Part shown: in pieces, positions 1 through 10,636 of the stretch | Layout: each line of letters starts with the position of its first letter | Numbering within the stretch: the first letter of the stretch is position 1 | Assembly (NCBI RefSeq): GCF_000002595.2 | Contig: NC_057016.1 | Coordinates: forward strand, 4,818,018 to 4,882,017 | DNA length: 64,000 bases | Direction: 5' to 3' | DNA from: Chlamydomonas reinhardtii | Taxonomy: Eukaryota > Chlorophyta > Chlorophyceae > Chlamydomonadales > Chlamydomonadaceae | The notes under the pieces: generated by a model | What the model saw: only the letters and a program-made list of their open reading frames with translations | Database searches by the model: none | What the model was told of the DNA's origin: nothing | Translations under genes and position numbers: made by a program

Positions 1-39
1 ATTGGCCAGATCAGTGTCAAGATGTTGCTGACTTAGCCT
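1..39. repeat. Left arm of inverted repeat, before gap
   Basis: These bases are nearly the reverse complement of 718-754, on the far side of the assembly gap. The same sequence recurs at 28265-28305. The window therefore opens inside one arm of a palindrome. Confidence 0.7.
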
Positions 40-661
40 NNNNNNNNNNNNNNNNNNNNNNNNNNNNNNNNNNNNNNNNNNNNNNNNNNNNNNNNNNNNN
101 NNNNNNNNNNNNNNNNNNNNNNNNNNNNNNNNNNNNNNNNNNNNNNNNNNNNNNNNNNNNNNNNNNNNNNNNNNNNNNNNNNNNNNNNNNNNNNNNNNNN
201 NNNNNNNNNNNNNNNNNNNNNNNNNNNNNNNNNNNNNNNNNNNNNNNNNNNNNNNNNNNNNNNNNNNNNNNNNNNNNNNNNNNNNNNNNNNNNNNNNNNN
301 NNNNNNNNNNNNNNNNNNNNNNNNNNNNNNNNNNNNNNNNNNNNNNNNNNNNNNNNNNNNNNNNNNNNNNNNNNNNNNNNNNNNNNNNNNNNNNNNNNNN
401 NNNNNNNNNNNNNNNNNNNNNNNNNNNNNNNNNNNNNNNNNNNNNNNNNNNNNNNNNNNNNNNNNNNNNNNNNNNNNNNNNNNNNNNNNNNNNNNNNNNN
501 NNNNNNNNNNNNNNNNNNNNNNNNNNNNNNNNNNNNNNNNNNNNNNNNNNNNNNNNNNNNNNNNNNNNNNNNNNNNNNNNNNNNNNNNNNNNNNNNNNNN
601 NNNNNNNNNNNNNNNNNNNNNNNNNNNNNNNNNNNNNNNNNNNNNNNNNNNNNNNNNNNNN
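40..661. other. Assembly gap (N)
   Basis: Run of 622 N. It lies inside an inverted repeat, which may be why it was not assembled. Confidence 0.99.
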
Positions 662-667
662 TCAGAT

Positions 668-733
668 GTTGCTGACTTAGCAGAGGATAGCTCCCCCGGC
701 CACAAGCCCGCTATCCTCTGCTAAGTCAGCAAC
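668..733. repeat. Perfect 24-bp hairpin, centre of a palindrome
   Basis: Positions 668-691 and 710-733 are exact reverse complements (24 bases each) around an 18-base loop. The same arms flank the second gap at 28319-28418, so this is the fully sequenced centre of a repeated palindromic unit. Confidence 0.85.
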
Positions 734-1110
734 GTCTTGGACTGATCTGGCCAATGTGCTTGAGCATAGCTATAGGGCTGCTGCCCAGATGGCAAACAGT
801 GCGCCCCGCAGCCATGACACCACCCACACAATCAGGATGGATGGGCCCCATCCACAAGCACAGTCGCGAGCACCTTGAAGGTTATCTGTGCTGTTGAGCA
901 GTGCGCGAGCTGGCGCCGTGCGGGGGCAGTCCAGAAGTCCAGGCCCAGATCCGCAGCCATGCGGTTCGCGCTGAGGGTGAAGCTCAGCACCGTAGCGGCC
1001 AGCCGCACGCTGTGGCCCACCGAAGTGCCATCCAGTAGCAGCACGAGCAGTGGCACCAGCAGGAGGTGAGAAATGCGCGACCTTGCGTGGGGGATGTGGG
1101 CGGTATAGTT
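734..1110 (-). repeat. Copy of palindrome arm (no confirmed gene)
   Basis: This stretch matches 28430-28830 in the same orientation and 27940-28318 inverted. On the minus strand the three copies share a conserved open frame with a hydrophobic start and Ser/Thr-rich middle. Both strands are open in the better copies, so I cannot say which, if either, is coding. No known domain is recognised. Confidence 0.6.
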
Positions 1111-1890
1111 TTGGTGTTACGATAAGGGGCTATCTCACCACGCTTGGCACGTATGCTTGATTGACTGCAGTGCGGGCTTCATTTGACTTGTAGAACGTAG
1201 CGGATTTCATGAGTATGCGGCACACGCTCTTGGAGATCCTGCTGGGTAAAGCGGCAACCAGCATTGCGATGCACCTGTGGTGGCGCGGCACTGGCCCGGC
1301 GGCGGCTGCGGCTGCAGACCGGGGCCCAGCGGCGGCATCCGCATGCGGAGCGGAGGGAGCAGGCAACACCTCGTGGTGGAGGAGAGCGTAGCGCCGCTGG
1401 AAAGGCGGTGCTGGCGTGCATGTCACGGCCGGTCGGCGCTTGGTTGTGGGTAGGGGCGAGCACAGCATTTGGTGTACAATATCAGCAGCCTAATGACGGC
1501 TGTGTGACGGCGGTTGGAATGTATATGGATGTGTAGCAGGAGTGCTACTAGAAGCCCGCTTCTGGGCGCTCATCTGCTGCGTGAAAGTACTTGTGGACGC
1601 CGGAGAAGAGGTCTGCTGGGCCCAACGTAGGCAGACGGGCGGGAACATAGAGCGCAAAACCTTAGACCGCAATGGTCGTGTATGATGAGTAAAATCCATT
1701 CGGGGACGCGGTGTGCCGGTTGCCGCGGCGGTGTTCCTGACACCGTGACTTCCAGAGGCGGTATGGTATAGACGGTAACGGCTCCATGTGCGTTGGAGCC
1801 ACAGTTACGTGTGTGCAGCGTGCCGAGCTCGGGTTTCGCCATGGGGGCTAGGGCCTTAGGTGCTGACGTTTTATCAGGTTGGCGTTGAGT
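1110..1890. repeat. Segmental-duplication block, copy 1 (left part)
   Basis: This block is repeated at about 14960-15755, 25086-25870 and 28830-29625 with high identity. It holds several overlapping open frames on both strands, none recognised. It ends at 1890, where the 4-kb hAT-like element has inserted. The sequence resumes at 5966, which can be seen by comparison with the uninterrupted copies. I see no gene I can defend here. Confidence 0.7.
1883..1890. repeat. 8-bp target-site duplication, left (CGTTGAGT)
   Basis: CGTTGAGT occurs at 1883-1890 and again at 5958-5965. It is present once at the empty site in the paralogous blocks (for example near 15747-15754). Confidence 0.92.
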
Positions 1891-2052
1891 CAGTGCTCGT
1901 ATCTTAAGAAGGCAGGCGCGAGTGACAGATTTCCGAAAACAGGCATCAACCCGCTGCCGCCGCATCTTTCAGCCCCTAAATTTTTCCGGGGGCTCCGCCC
2001 CCGACCTATGCACGATTCGTGTCAGGCCAGGGGTGTGTCAGGCTTGCCCTGT

Positions 2053-2446
2053 TGCAGCGTGCCAAATGCGGCTGCAGTTGCCCCCAGCCCACGTTCCGGC
2101 TCCGGCACAGCACAATATTCCGCCGCACGGGATGTACCACTGTTACAGCGTGCGGGGGGAGGTAGCTGTTGCCCCCAGCCTACGTACCGGCTCCGGCACA
2201 GCAAGATAATCTGCCGCACGGGATGTGCCATTTTAACAGCGTGCGGGGTGAGGTTGCTGTTGCCCCCAGCCCACGTCCCGGCTCCAGCACAGCAAAATAT
2301 TCTGCCACACGGGATGTGCCATTGTTACAGTGTGCGGGGTGAGGTTGCTGTTGCCCCCAGCCCACGTCCCGGCTCCGGCACAGCAAGATAATCTGCCGCA
2401 CGGGATGTGCCATTGTTACAGCGTGCGGGGTGCGGTCGCTGTTGCC
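2053..2446. repeat. 91-bp tandem minisatellite, about 4.3 copies
   Basis: The GGGATG core recurs at 2129, 2220, 2311 and 2402, an exact 91-base period. Each unit carries CCCCCAGCC(C/T)ACGT, CGGCTCC(G/A)GCACAGC and CCGCACGGGATG. It lies inside the hAT-like element. The open frames over it are a by-product of the period. Confidence 0.9.
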
Positions 2447-2702
2447 ACATTAACACTATGTTGCTGAATAAAGCACCGGCTCCATGGCTCTATGGCAAAT
2501 CGTGGCCCATCCCCACGCCAAACCCCAGCGCCCTCACCCATGTCACGCCCTGACGTGTGACCGTGCATGCCGTGTCACCGCATGGTGTTTTCACGCATTA
2601 CTTAGCATAATTGACTTACTTAGAGGGACAAAACCCTGACTCGGAACTAGGCGTTTTGTGTTAGGACGTGTGTCACGTCAGTGCGTTATAGCAGCTTGCA
2701 AG

Positions 2703-3094
2703 TTATTTGACATGGTCAGGATGCGACACGTGGATATGTAAATTGCGACATGCGACATTGCGACATAATGCACATACCGCCCAAACGCATCCAAACCCGC
2801 CAAACATATTGTGCATGCATTCAATATGCCTCTGGTAAGCGTGGAACGCCGTGGCACACAACAAAACGTGTCTCGGTTGCCACGGTGGTGGTGGCGTGGC
2901 GTAGGGTGCGGCCAGTGGGAGGAGCTTGTGGCTACGCTAGCGCAATACACCGCCGCAAAGCTGGGAGATGTTACTTAAATGGGCTCCAGGACGCGTAGCC
3001 ATGCAAATGTGGGTGAGTCTTGGTATGTCGCAATGTTGTATGTCGCATTTCACATTTCGACATGTCGCAACCTGACATGTCAAATAATGTGCAC
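2703..3094. mobile_element. Nested small inverted-repeat element (MITE-like)
   Basis: About 65 bases at 2703-2768 (TTATTTGACATGGTCAGG, then repeated GCGACAT motifs) are imperfectly inverted at 3025-3094. The roughly 260-base centre contains no convincing gene. No clear target duplication was found, so the exact borders and family are uncertain. Confidence 0.55.
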
Positions 3095-3908
3095 ACAGCC
3101 ATAGTGTGCGTTGCGTGATCTGGGCGTATCTCCACGCGTTTCCGTGTTAGAACGGTACAAGATGGGGTGAATTAACTGTTAGCAACACGGCGTTGCTGAG
3201 CAATGTGTGGGTTCGTGGACGGTCGTAAGTCAGACCAGTAGCGCCCCGGAGCTGCGTCATGGGCGCGCTGGCGGCCCTTTTAATGGGCGCCGGAGCTCAA
3301 ACTTGCTTGTCAATGTTTGAGCTACTTGATTTATCACTTAGCGATTCCAAAACATCTGACCACCGGTACACAGAAGCCGCCTGAAGGCTACAAACTGTAA
3401 ACAACATTCGTGAGAGGCATCCTGAGCCACACGACCCGCCTGTTCTGCTAGCCGTCGAGCAAGGGGCTACAAGCAGACCTTAGCTCAAACATTGACCGCT
3501 CACAAAGTGAGCCGGGGCTCGCTCACGAAGTGAGCTATCGCCTTGCTCCCGCACCGGTCAAGAACTTCGAGCACCCAGTAAGCACTCAGGCCGAAGGCCC
3601 AGCGCGCTGGTAGTAACAAAGGGCAAAGCCCCAAGTCAGCAGCCACGGTTAGCGTCATACGAGCGCCGGGCCCTTTGGCCAAGTTCATGCGCGCTACTCC
3701 CTTGCTGCTAAGTGCCGTCAGCGACCAGCTTCGACTGATGCCGTGCTTTGGAACTCGTTAGCTCGCCTGCCCGAGCGAAATTGCCAGCGATTGGAGTGAA
3801 GAGGGAGTTACGAGAAACAGCAAGCAGCGATTGGCCATCCTGACTCCCCGTTTCCGCACTTCAAGTCACTGACCTAAATCGCTGTGCTCCATCCTATTTT
3901 GCCTTTAC
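3095..3908. other. Non-coding stretch inside the hAT-like element
   Basis: No supported gene. It contains short inverted motifs (AGCTCAAACATTGA-type at about 3295-3325 and 3483-3497; TCACAAAGTGAGC-type near 3500-3535). It lies just before the long open frame and may act as its leader or promoter; this is an inference from position. Confidence 0.35.
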
Positions 3909-5147
3909 TTGCCGCGCAGTGAGTGGACGCTACAACGACTCTTACTCGCACCGCGAGGAGTCAGCGTCCGCACGCGGCAAGGGGAAGCTGACCGTTTCGG
4001 TGCCGAAGGCCCGACCGCTCTGCCACGAAGTGGCCGCGGAGGCGGCTATCCCGGCTACATCTCTGACGCAAAGCGCCAGCACCAGGTCACCAAAGGTGAC
4101 GCTGCCCGTTTCCCTGAGCGCTCCCAGCCGCAAAGCGGCTACGACCGGGACCGTGACGCCAGCCGCAGCCTCTCAGGAGGCCGTGAACGTGAACGCAGCA
4201 GGGAGCGCAGCAACGTCTACAACCGCGACCGCGAGCGCCCACGCAGTGCAGAGTGCCGCCGCAGCCCTGACCGGCGCGAGTACGACCGCAGCCGCCACGC
4301 GCCGCAAAGCGGCGCCCAGGTCTGGCAGTACGACCCCGCAGTTCACGGCGCCCCGGATCCCCTGAGCCCTGCCCGCTGTCAGGACCCGGAGAAGCACATT
4401 GCCTGGCTGCAGCAGGCGGTCCAGTGGCACAAGCACGAGGCCCGCACAGCCAACCAGGAGTGCCGCAAGCTGCACGAGCTGCTTTCAGAGCTGCAGTTTC
4501 AGCTGCGGCGCAAGCAGGAGGCCGTTGACAAGCTGCAGAGCAAGGTCAACCCCCTGGAGCGTCAGCTGCAGCTCAAGACCACTGAGTGCGTGCTGCTCCA
4601 GTCAGCCAGCTCCCTTCAGCAGCAGCTGCGGGCCAAGAGCGCCGAGGGTGAGCCGCCGCAGTCCGTGCCGCAGCGTGCTCAGCAGCAGGAGACTCCCAAG
4701 CCGTCGCTGCTCGCTTCGGGCCGCCTCGAGTTCTTGCCCTGCGCCGCAGAGCCCAAAGGGCCCGACGGCGGAGAGGCGGTGACTGCCCAGGAGGAGGAGG
4801 GCGACGTGGAGTGCATCTGCGGCTGCGACCCCTGCGCCTGCTTCGACGCCGCCCCCTCCAACGGCAGCAACGGCGCTGAGGCCGGCGAGCTAGCGAGCAG
4901 CCAGCCCATCTCCGAGCGCAGCGCTCTGGAGCCCTCGGCCGCCGAGCATCAGCTGCCTCCACCGCCGCAGCAGTCCAACTCTGGCAGGGTGGCAGCAGTG
5001 ACTTCTGTGTCATCATTGGCAACGGCCCGCATCTCATCCCGTCCGACCTCGAGGCGACCACGCAGAGTCACTCGTTGTCCGGCCCGGAGTACGTCAAGGC
5101 GCCGGAGCCAGCCACCTACAACACCGCCTTCGAGCAGCCGGCGCTGA
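3909..5147 (+). CDS. Cargo open frame in hAT-like element: SR/RD-rich coiled-coil protein
   Basis: An open frame of 412 codons lies wholly inside the hAT-like element. No ATG start is certain. Residues about 60-140 are rich in Arg, Ser, Asp and Tyr (RDRD, RSRE and RERSRE runs, like spliceosomal SR tails). Residues about 150-230 look coiled-coil: Leu/Gln/Glu heptads with ...KLHELLSELQFQLRRKQEAV... in the middle. This is followed by an acidic Cys-rich patch (CICGCDPCAC) and a Ser/Pro-rich tail. The last part overlaps one arm of an inverted repeat in which a different frame looks conserved, so the 3' end is probably spliced. It is not a recognisable transposase. Its position suggests a captured host gene or an element-specific accessory gene. 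Confidence 0.45.
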   Translation: MPRSEWTLQRLLLAPRGVSVRTRQGEADRFGAEGPTALPRSGRGGGYPGYISDAKRQHQVTKGDAARFPERSQPQSGYDRDRDASRSLSGGRERERSRERSNVYNRDRERPRSAECRRSPDRREYDRSRHAPQSGAQVWQYDPAVHGAPDPLSPARCQDPEKHIAWLQQAVQWHKHEARTANQECRKLHELLSELQFQLRRKQEAVDKLQSKVNPLERQLQLKTTECVLLQSASSLQQQLRAKSAEGEPPQSVPQRAQQQETPKPSLLASGRLEFLPCAAEPKGPDGGEAVTAQEEEGDVECICGCDPCACFDAAPSNGSNGAEAGELASSQPISERSALEPSAAEHQLPPPPQQSNSGRVAAVTSVSSLATARISSRPTSRRPRRVTRCPARSTSRRRSQPPTTPPSSSRR

Positions 5148-5615
5148 TCTGTTCGCCCCCCCGCCTACTTCGACGGGCCGTGGCACCAGATCAGCATGGA
5201 GTTCTGCGACGACTTCCTGCCCTTTGACCACCTCCCGGAGTGCCACATCGGCTGCCTGGTGCACGGCTTCTGGGCGCACCACTACTCCTGGCAGTGCGAC
5301 GACATCCGCGCACTGCCATGAGTAGTGGTGCGCCCAGAAGCCGTGCACCAGGCAGCCGATGTGGCACTCCGGGAGGTGGTCAAAGGGCAGGAAGTCGTCG
5401 CAGAACTCCATGCTGATCTGGCGCCACGGCCCGTCGAAGTAGGCGGGGGGTGAACGGATCAGCGCCGGCTGCTCGAAGGCAGTGTTGTAGGTGGCTGGCT
5501 CCGGCGCCTTGACGTACTCCGGGCTGGACGACGAGTGACTCTGCGTGGTCGCCTCGAGGTCGGACGGGATGAGATGCAGGCCGTTGCCGATGATGACACA
5601 GAAGAACCAGCGGGG
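5001..5615. repeat. Near-perfect 300-bp inverted repeat in the hAT-like element
   Basis: About 5001-5313 is repeated in reverse complement at about 5317-5615. Both arms hold the same open frame in opposite orientation, containing FCVIIGNG, ATYNTAFEQPALI, ISMEFCDDFLPFDHLPE and GCLVHGFWAHHYSW. Conservation of that frame between the arms suggests it was a coding exon before it was inverted. The arms would fold into a long hairpin if transcribed. Confidence 0.75.
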
Positions 5616-5957
5616 CACATCACACATACGCCAGCACACGGTATTGCGTGACACCCACGCTCATCACGCTCACTCACCCACGGCATGACTACCCTGGTAG
5701 GACGCTGGCCTATCGTGGTGTGCCCCCATGGTGCCAGCAGGACACTGCAGTAGATTATCCTGGAGAACCTCAGTCACCCTTGCCTTGGGCCCGGACAAGT
5801 GACAGAAACGCCCCAAAATGTCTTCTGCGATTCTCAGAAAGACCCCCCAAAACCTGAAGCATTTTCACAGATTTTTGGACTTCAGAATCAAACGTTTCTT
5901 CCGCCGGAGGCTTTTCGGGGCAAATTTCTGTCGAAAAGAAGGAAGATACGAGCACTG

Positions 5958-5965
5958 CGTTGAGT
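5958..5965. repeat. 8-bp target-site duplication, right (CGTTGAGT)
   Basis: Matches 1883-1890 and closes the hAT-like insertion. Confidence 0.92.
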
Positions 5966-8100
5966 TCTGCTTCGGCCGCAGGTGTTGGGTAAAGGTTGGT
6001 CTGGGGGCCATGCCTGCCTCGTCCGGCCGTATGTGGTCCAGGACGGAGGTGGTGCCAAGCAACCCGGTCTCACCCGGGGCGTGCCCATACACGCGGCACC
6101 GTCCAAAGCCCAAACCATCCAAGATTCCTAACATGGAATATGTATGCTATGAATAATAGCTGAACTGGGGCCTGGGGTGACCTGTCCGCTCGCCGAGCTC
6201 GCGAAATGCAGCGACAATGTGCACTGATGTGCATGAAGGAGTGTATGTGGTGGCGAGGTCATTGGCTCATTGCAGGCGGCGCTGGCCGGGGCCTGCTGGA
6301 GGCGCTGCTGGCAAAGGGCTTGGGCGTGGGGGTGGGGCACGCCGGCGTTAGGGTGCATGGGATGCTGCGCAGTAGCTTTGTCACGCTGGTGGCAGACGAA
6401 GGGCTGAGAGAGGGGTATGCAAGGGGTACGTGCGAAAGGAAGCCTGGTCGCGGCACATGCAATGTGGCGTCTGGTTGACTTGGAAAGACTGCTGTTTCCC
6501 TAGAATCCAATTGTTAGGTATGTGGGGGAGGGGGGTTGTCTGCAACCATCGGCCATACTGGGCCACGGTAACGCCTCGAAACACGGGCTCGCAGATCGGC
6601 GCTGGGTGACGCACATTCCCTAATCAGGGGCCTCCTCCTGCCCCGGCGCATCAGCGCCAACTGGCTTGCAGACCGGCTTCTAGTAAGCAGGATAGCTCTC
6701 GCGGGGAAACCATCAGAACCCGCCGCACCAGCGTCCGCACCCGTAGAGCAGCGACCTAAGAAGGCCGAGATGGCGCTCGTTCGGGGAAGTTCGGCACAAG
6801 TATGTTCAGTGCCTACACAGGTAACGGAGCCGAACCGTTCCTGATGGGTTTCGATCTTGCGACCTTGATGTGACCCTTGTTAGCCACTCATCTACACATG
6901 CTGTTCCAAAGTGTGCCTCCTGGCGTGTTTTTGGGGTCTGGTGTGCGCCCCAGCCCGCCTTCAAGGCTGGAACCAAGTGTAACAGACTGTTTGCGCCCTG
7001 ACACGCAACCCAGCTGCGCGCCATTAAATTTTGAGAGCGTTTGCTGTGAGAAAACGCTGGTCAAAGCAGATGCACTTTGTGGGGTGGGTGAACGAAACGC
7101 GTTGACTCTTATGTTGAAGAATAGCCAGCTCGCCCAGCACCTTTACTTTTTTGCAAGCGCCAAGATCGGCCGAAGGGATGCAAAGCGCGGGACCGGTTCG
7201 CCCCCCATTGTGCAACCTCTCCCAGGCGCCTATGCGTGATGCATCGTATTTAATGGATAGATCAGGATGATCTGTATTCTATACGCGCGCATGGTTCCCC
7301 TGAAGCGCAGCGAGCGAGCCAAATGCACCACTAGCAAGCTTGCCCGCGGACGCGACTTACTGTGCATTGCTGAGATCTTCGGATGTATTGAATAAGGATC
7401 TATTTGTAGAACTAATTATGTGCGCACAGTGCTCCCTGCTGACTGATTGACTTACAATTTCAGACAGCCTTTATCGCTCAACCTTTGCGGTTTGGCATTC
7501 GTCATAATATATTTGGAAGCTCTCTATGTTGCTGGTGTGCTGGCCGCGGCCTATTCGCCCCAAACGTGCCTGACTGACGCGCCCTGGCCGCTTCGCTGCC
7601 CGTCCGTTCACGCTGGTTCGCGCGGCAGCGCCCTCCTGTATGGGAGGGCGAGCGCCCCCCGAAACCCCCCTCCCCTTGGCGTAGGAACACCGCCCGTGCT
7701 TATATGCTGGTGCCTACACTACCGTGCGATGCTTGCATCCCGTGCGGGGGGAGGGAGTGCCCCTCCCCCCAATGCCCCCCCTCCCCATCGGCGCAAAACT
7801 TCCGCGAAGATGAGTGGCCAGGGGCTGAGTTCATTGTGTGTCCATTGTGTACTGTCTTGCGCCATCGGTACACGCCACTGTGCCACTCGCTTAACGGCCT
7901 TCCACACCATACGTCAGATGCCTCAGACGCCACAACGTGGGCATCCCGTCCCGATCCACAGTGCTGGCATTCCTAAGTCATGTGGTCCAAAGAAAGCACC
8001 GCCTAGTGTCGTCTACTTGGCCTCCATGCCGCCAGGCTTGCCGCCAGATCTCCACTTTGTCAATGACAGTTAAGAAACTCGTGGCGATCCAATGATGGGC
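5966..8100. repeat. Segmental-duplication block, copy 1 (middle), with extra sequence
   Basis: 5966-6510 matches 15755-16300, 25872-26415 and 29627-30150. From about 6510 to 7830 unit 1 has sequence absent from the other units, including GC-rich runs near 7650-7800 and no recognisable gene. Similarity resumes near 7830. At 6285-6420 (plus) an exon-like piece follows a TTGCAG acceptor and ends before a GTACGTG donor, encoding a short hydrophobic frame with HGMLRSSFVTLVADEGLREG. It is present in all four units. It faintly recalls a mitochondrial-carrier half repeat but lacks the signature, so no function is assigned. Confidence 0.5.
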
Positions 8101-8499
8101 TGAGGGTTTACCCTCCCCTGGGGTTGAGCGCCAGCAAGCAAGCTCGATCCCCGTGCCGCCTAGACACCTTCATGCCATCGGCAAACATTGCTCACATTGC
8201 AGGTGCGCAGGTCCCCGCTTGGCGGTCACCCGGCTCCGTTCACAGCCGCATTCCGTGCCAATGGCGTGCTTCATTTGGGCCTCGCATTGACAGTCCGGAC
8301 ACCATAACCCTGCTGCCGCCACGACACATGCCACCGCAACACCGCAACATGGGATGGCTGACCAACCAACACGCTTGATGTTACCCCTGCCGCCCGCCCA
8401 CCGCTGCCCCCAAGAGCTGCCCCCTGATATGCGCCCCAGCCACAGCCCACCGGCAGGTGGTGCACGCACGTTCCGCACTACCGTACTGACCCTGCTGCC

Positions 8500-10600
8500 T
8501 CACGCGGCCTTGAGCGCCCGAATGGCGGGCGCCAGCGAGCTCTGCTGCTCCAGCTCCCACATGCTGCCACCCTCCACCACCTGCTTCAGCTCGCGGGACT
8601 TGTGCGCCAGCCGGCACCAGTCCACGGCGCGGCGCGGCTGGGGCTGTGCTGGCACACAGCGGAGGCGGGATTCAGGATGGGGCGGGGCGACGTGAGTAAC
8701 GGTTACAATGTTGCTGGCCAGCAGTGTTCCTGCAAAAAGTGGGCATATGAAGAGCGGAGAGGATGGCGTGTCCACTCACCGCCGCCAGGTTGCAGGTGGG
8801 ATCGATAGGGTGCAGCACCACCACGGTGTCATTCCGCCACGCGTGCCTGCAGCTCTCCGCTTGCGCCCGGGTGTAGCCCCACACCGGCCCCGCCTCCAGC
8901 ACCACCACTTTCCGGTCCGATACTGCCTCGTCCAGCAACTCCAGGGCCGCCAGGAACAGAGACACCTCTGCGGTGCGACTGTGGAAGGCGTTGCAAGCCA
9001 TGGGTTTTGGGCCTCCGGGTATGTAAGAATGGTGTTATGCAAAGGGCACGCCATAGCATGAAGGCGCGCATCAGGGCGGGGAGGGTTACAAACAAAAGTC
9101 CCCGACCCCACCCTGCAGAACCTCCCGATCCCCCATGACCGACGACCGACGGTGCCGTACCGTGCCGTACACCCCCTAAATCCCCTCTGGTTGTTTCCAG
9201 GATGGTGCCAAACGACTGCTTGCTGCGAGCTATAATAACTTCGCGGCGTGGGTACGGCGTGCCCCCGCTTGTCGGGCTGTCCCTTCAATTGTAATCCGCA
9301 TCTATAATAACATGCAAACACGGAAGTTCGCACGGGACCACAGGCATGTTTAGAGGCATGTTGACGTGTGGACATCTTGTGGCCGTTCAGTTGCACCCAT
9401 GTACGCATGGGACATAGCGAGGGCCCATATCTGGTTTTGGGACTGCACTGTTGCGCTGTCACTGCGGGAAAGTATGGGGATGGCTCTGGGTTTCCTGCCG
9501 GAGGAGGCTCTAAGTGCCTTCTCTCGTGAGGAGTTGTGGTTAGTGTGCCCGCCTGCGGGGCTTGCGCCAGCTGTGTGGGATGTGGTGTGTCTCGCTGCTA
9601 TGTCTGCCCTGGACTTTGGTCGGCAGCGTGCGGTTATGGCCGGGTTGGCGGCGCGAGCGAAGCTGCCGTCGGCCCAGGTGCTGAGCATTGGACTTGCCGT
9701 CGTAGCTGACTTCTGGGCTCGTCTCCAGACGTTTGTGACTTTGGGTATCAGGCCAAAGGGTTGGGACGCTGTGCCGTTTGCGCATCCTTTCATATCTCGG
9801 GCTGTTGGTGACGGCATGGTTTTGCGCTTGCCGTATGATGCTGATTACTCCCTGATCAGAACTCTAAAAACGAATTCTGAGCGCTCTCATCAGGCTCTTT
9901 CCATTTGAAGGGTGGGGTGTGTCTGCGGCATCCTTACCCCCCCTCCCCATGCACGCATCGTCCTCAATTCCAAGCCATGTCTCCGCAAGCACCCTATGCA
10001 CCCAGTGCTAGGCACGCACGCTCACTCTTGCTTGCCGGGGCTGAGCAGGCCCTTGCGTTGCGCCGCCGCCAGCACCACTGTCTCCAGCAGCACGCTGGGC
10101 ACGTTCGGTATCTCCGCTTGGAGGCCGTACTTGTACCAGCACTGCATGCACACATGATAACAGTGACCCCGCACGCACGATGTTGCATTGCGCCTCTCTC
10201 ACGCAGTAAAAGCACAAGCTATTTTTGCACGTGCCCATTATGCTGCAGGTTTGCAACCCGTAGCACAACAGCCAAACAGCCAACAGCCACACACGGGTGC
10301 TCACCTTGATAAGCCGCACCAAGCTCTTGACACGATCATGCGTGTCCTTGACCACCGCCGTCAGCGCCTCCGCCAGGGCCGCCTCGCGAGTTGGGTCCGC
10401 CTGGCGCAGGTGCGGCGGCGTGTCCCATAGCGCCTGCATCAGCACGTCGCGCTGCGCCTTGCCGCGGTCAGGAGTGGTCGCTTGCTTGCCTGCCGCCGGA
10501 CAAATCGGGACAGATGGTGATGTAACTGTACTGGTTATCGGTACTTTGGTTTCGATGTCTCCGACATGCATACTGTGGCTGGCTATACCGGCGCCCCATC

Positions 10601-10636
<36 letters not shown>

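Larger units (their letters stand above)
1891..5957. mobile_element. hAT-like DNA transposon, 4067 bp, non-autonomous
   Basis: The element starts CAGTGCTCGTATCTT and ends in the exact reverse complement, giving 15-bp terminal inverted repeats. It is flanked by an 8-bp target duplication and the empty site exists in three paralogous blocks. Eight-base duplications with CAGxG termini are typical of the hAT superfamily; the family call is an inference from this. I see no hAT transposase (no BED finger, no RW dimerisation block). Inside are a 91-bp minisatellite, a smaller nested inverted-repeat element, a long open frame with a coiled-coil region and a 300-bp inverted repeat. Related ends occur at 35345-35818, so the family has several members. 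The insertion is unique to the A unit and so postdates the A/B duplication. Confidence 0.85.
9072..9950. mobile_element. hAT-like non-autonomous element in intron 8 of OASL-A
   Basis: Begins CAGGGCGGGGAGGG and ends CCCCCCCTCCCCAT, with GC-skewed imperfect inverted ends. It is flanked by GCGCGCAT (9064-9071) and GCACGCAT (9951-9958), a 7/8 match. The same intron in OASL-D is only about 100 bases, so the roughly 880-bp excess is the insertion. Equivalent copies sit in OASL-B (about 17527-18333) and OASL-C (about 31411-31827). A related free copy with clean borders is at 34658-35852. The hAT assignment rests on 7-8 base duplications and CAGGG ends. Confidence 0.65.

Noticed and set aside
2053-2446. 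Regular 91-bp repeats considered as a CRISPR array
   Set aside because: Units are contiguous without unique spacers, in a eukaryotic transposon.
3909-5147. Frame considered as a hAT transposase
   Set aside because: No BED finger, no catalytic D/E context and no dimerisation domain; composition is SR-rich and coiled-coil.
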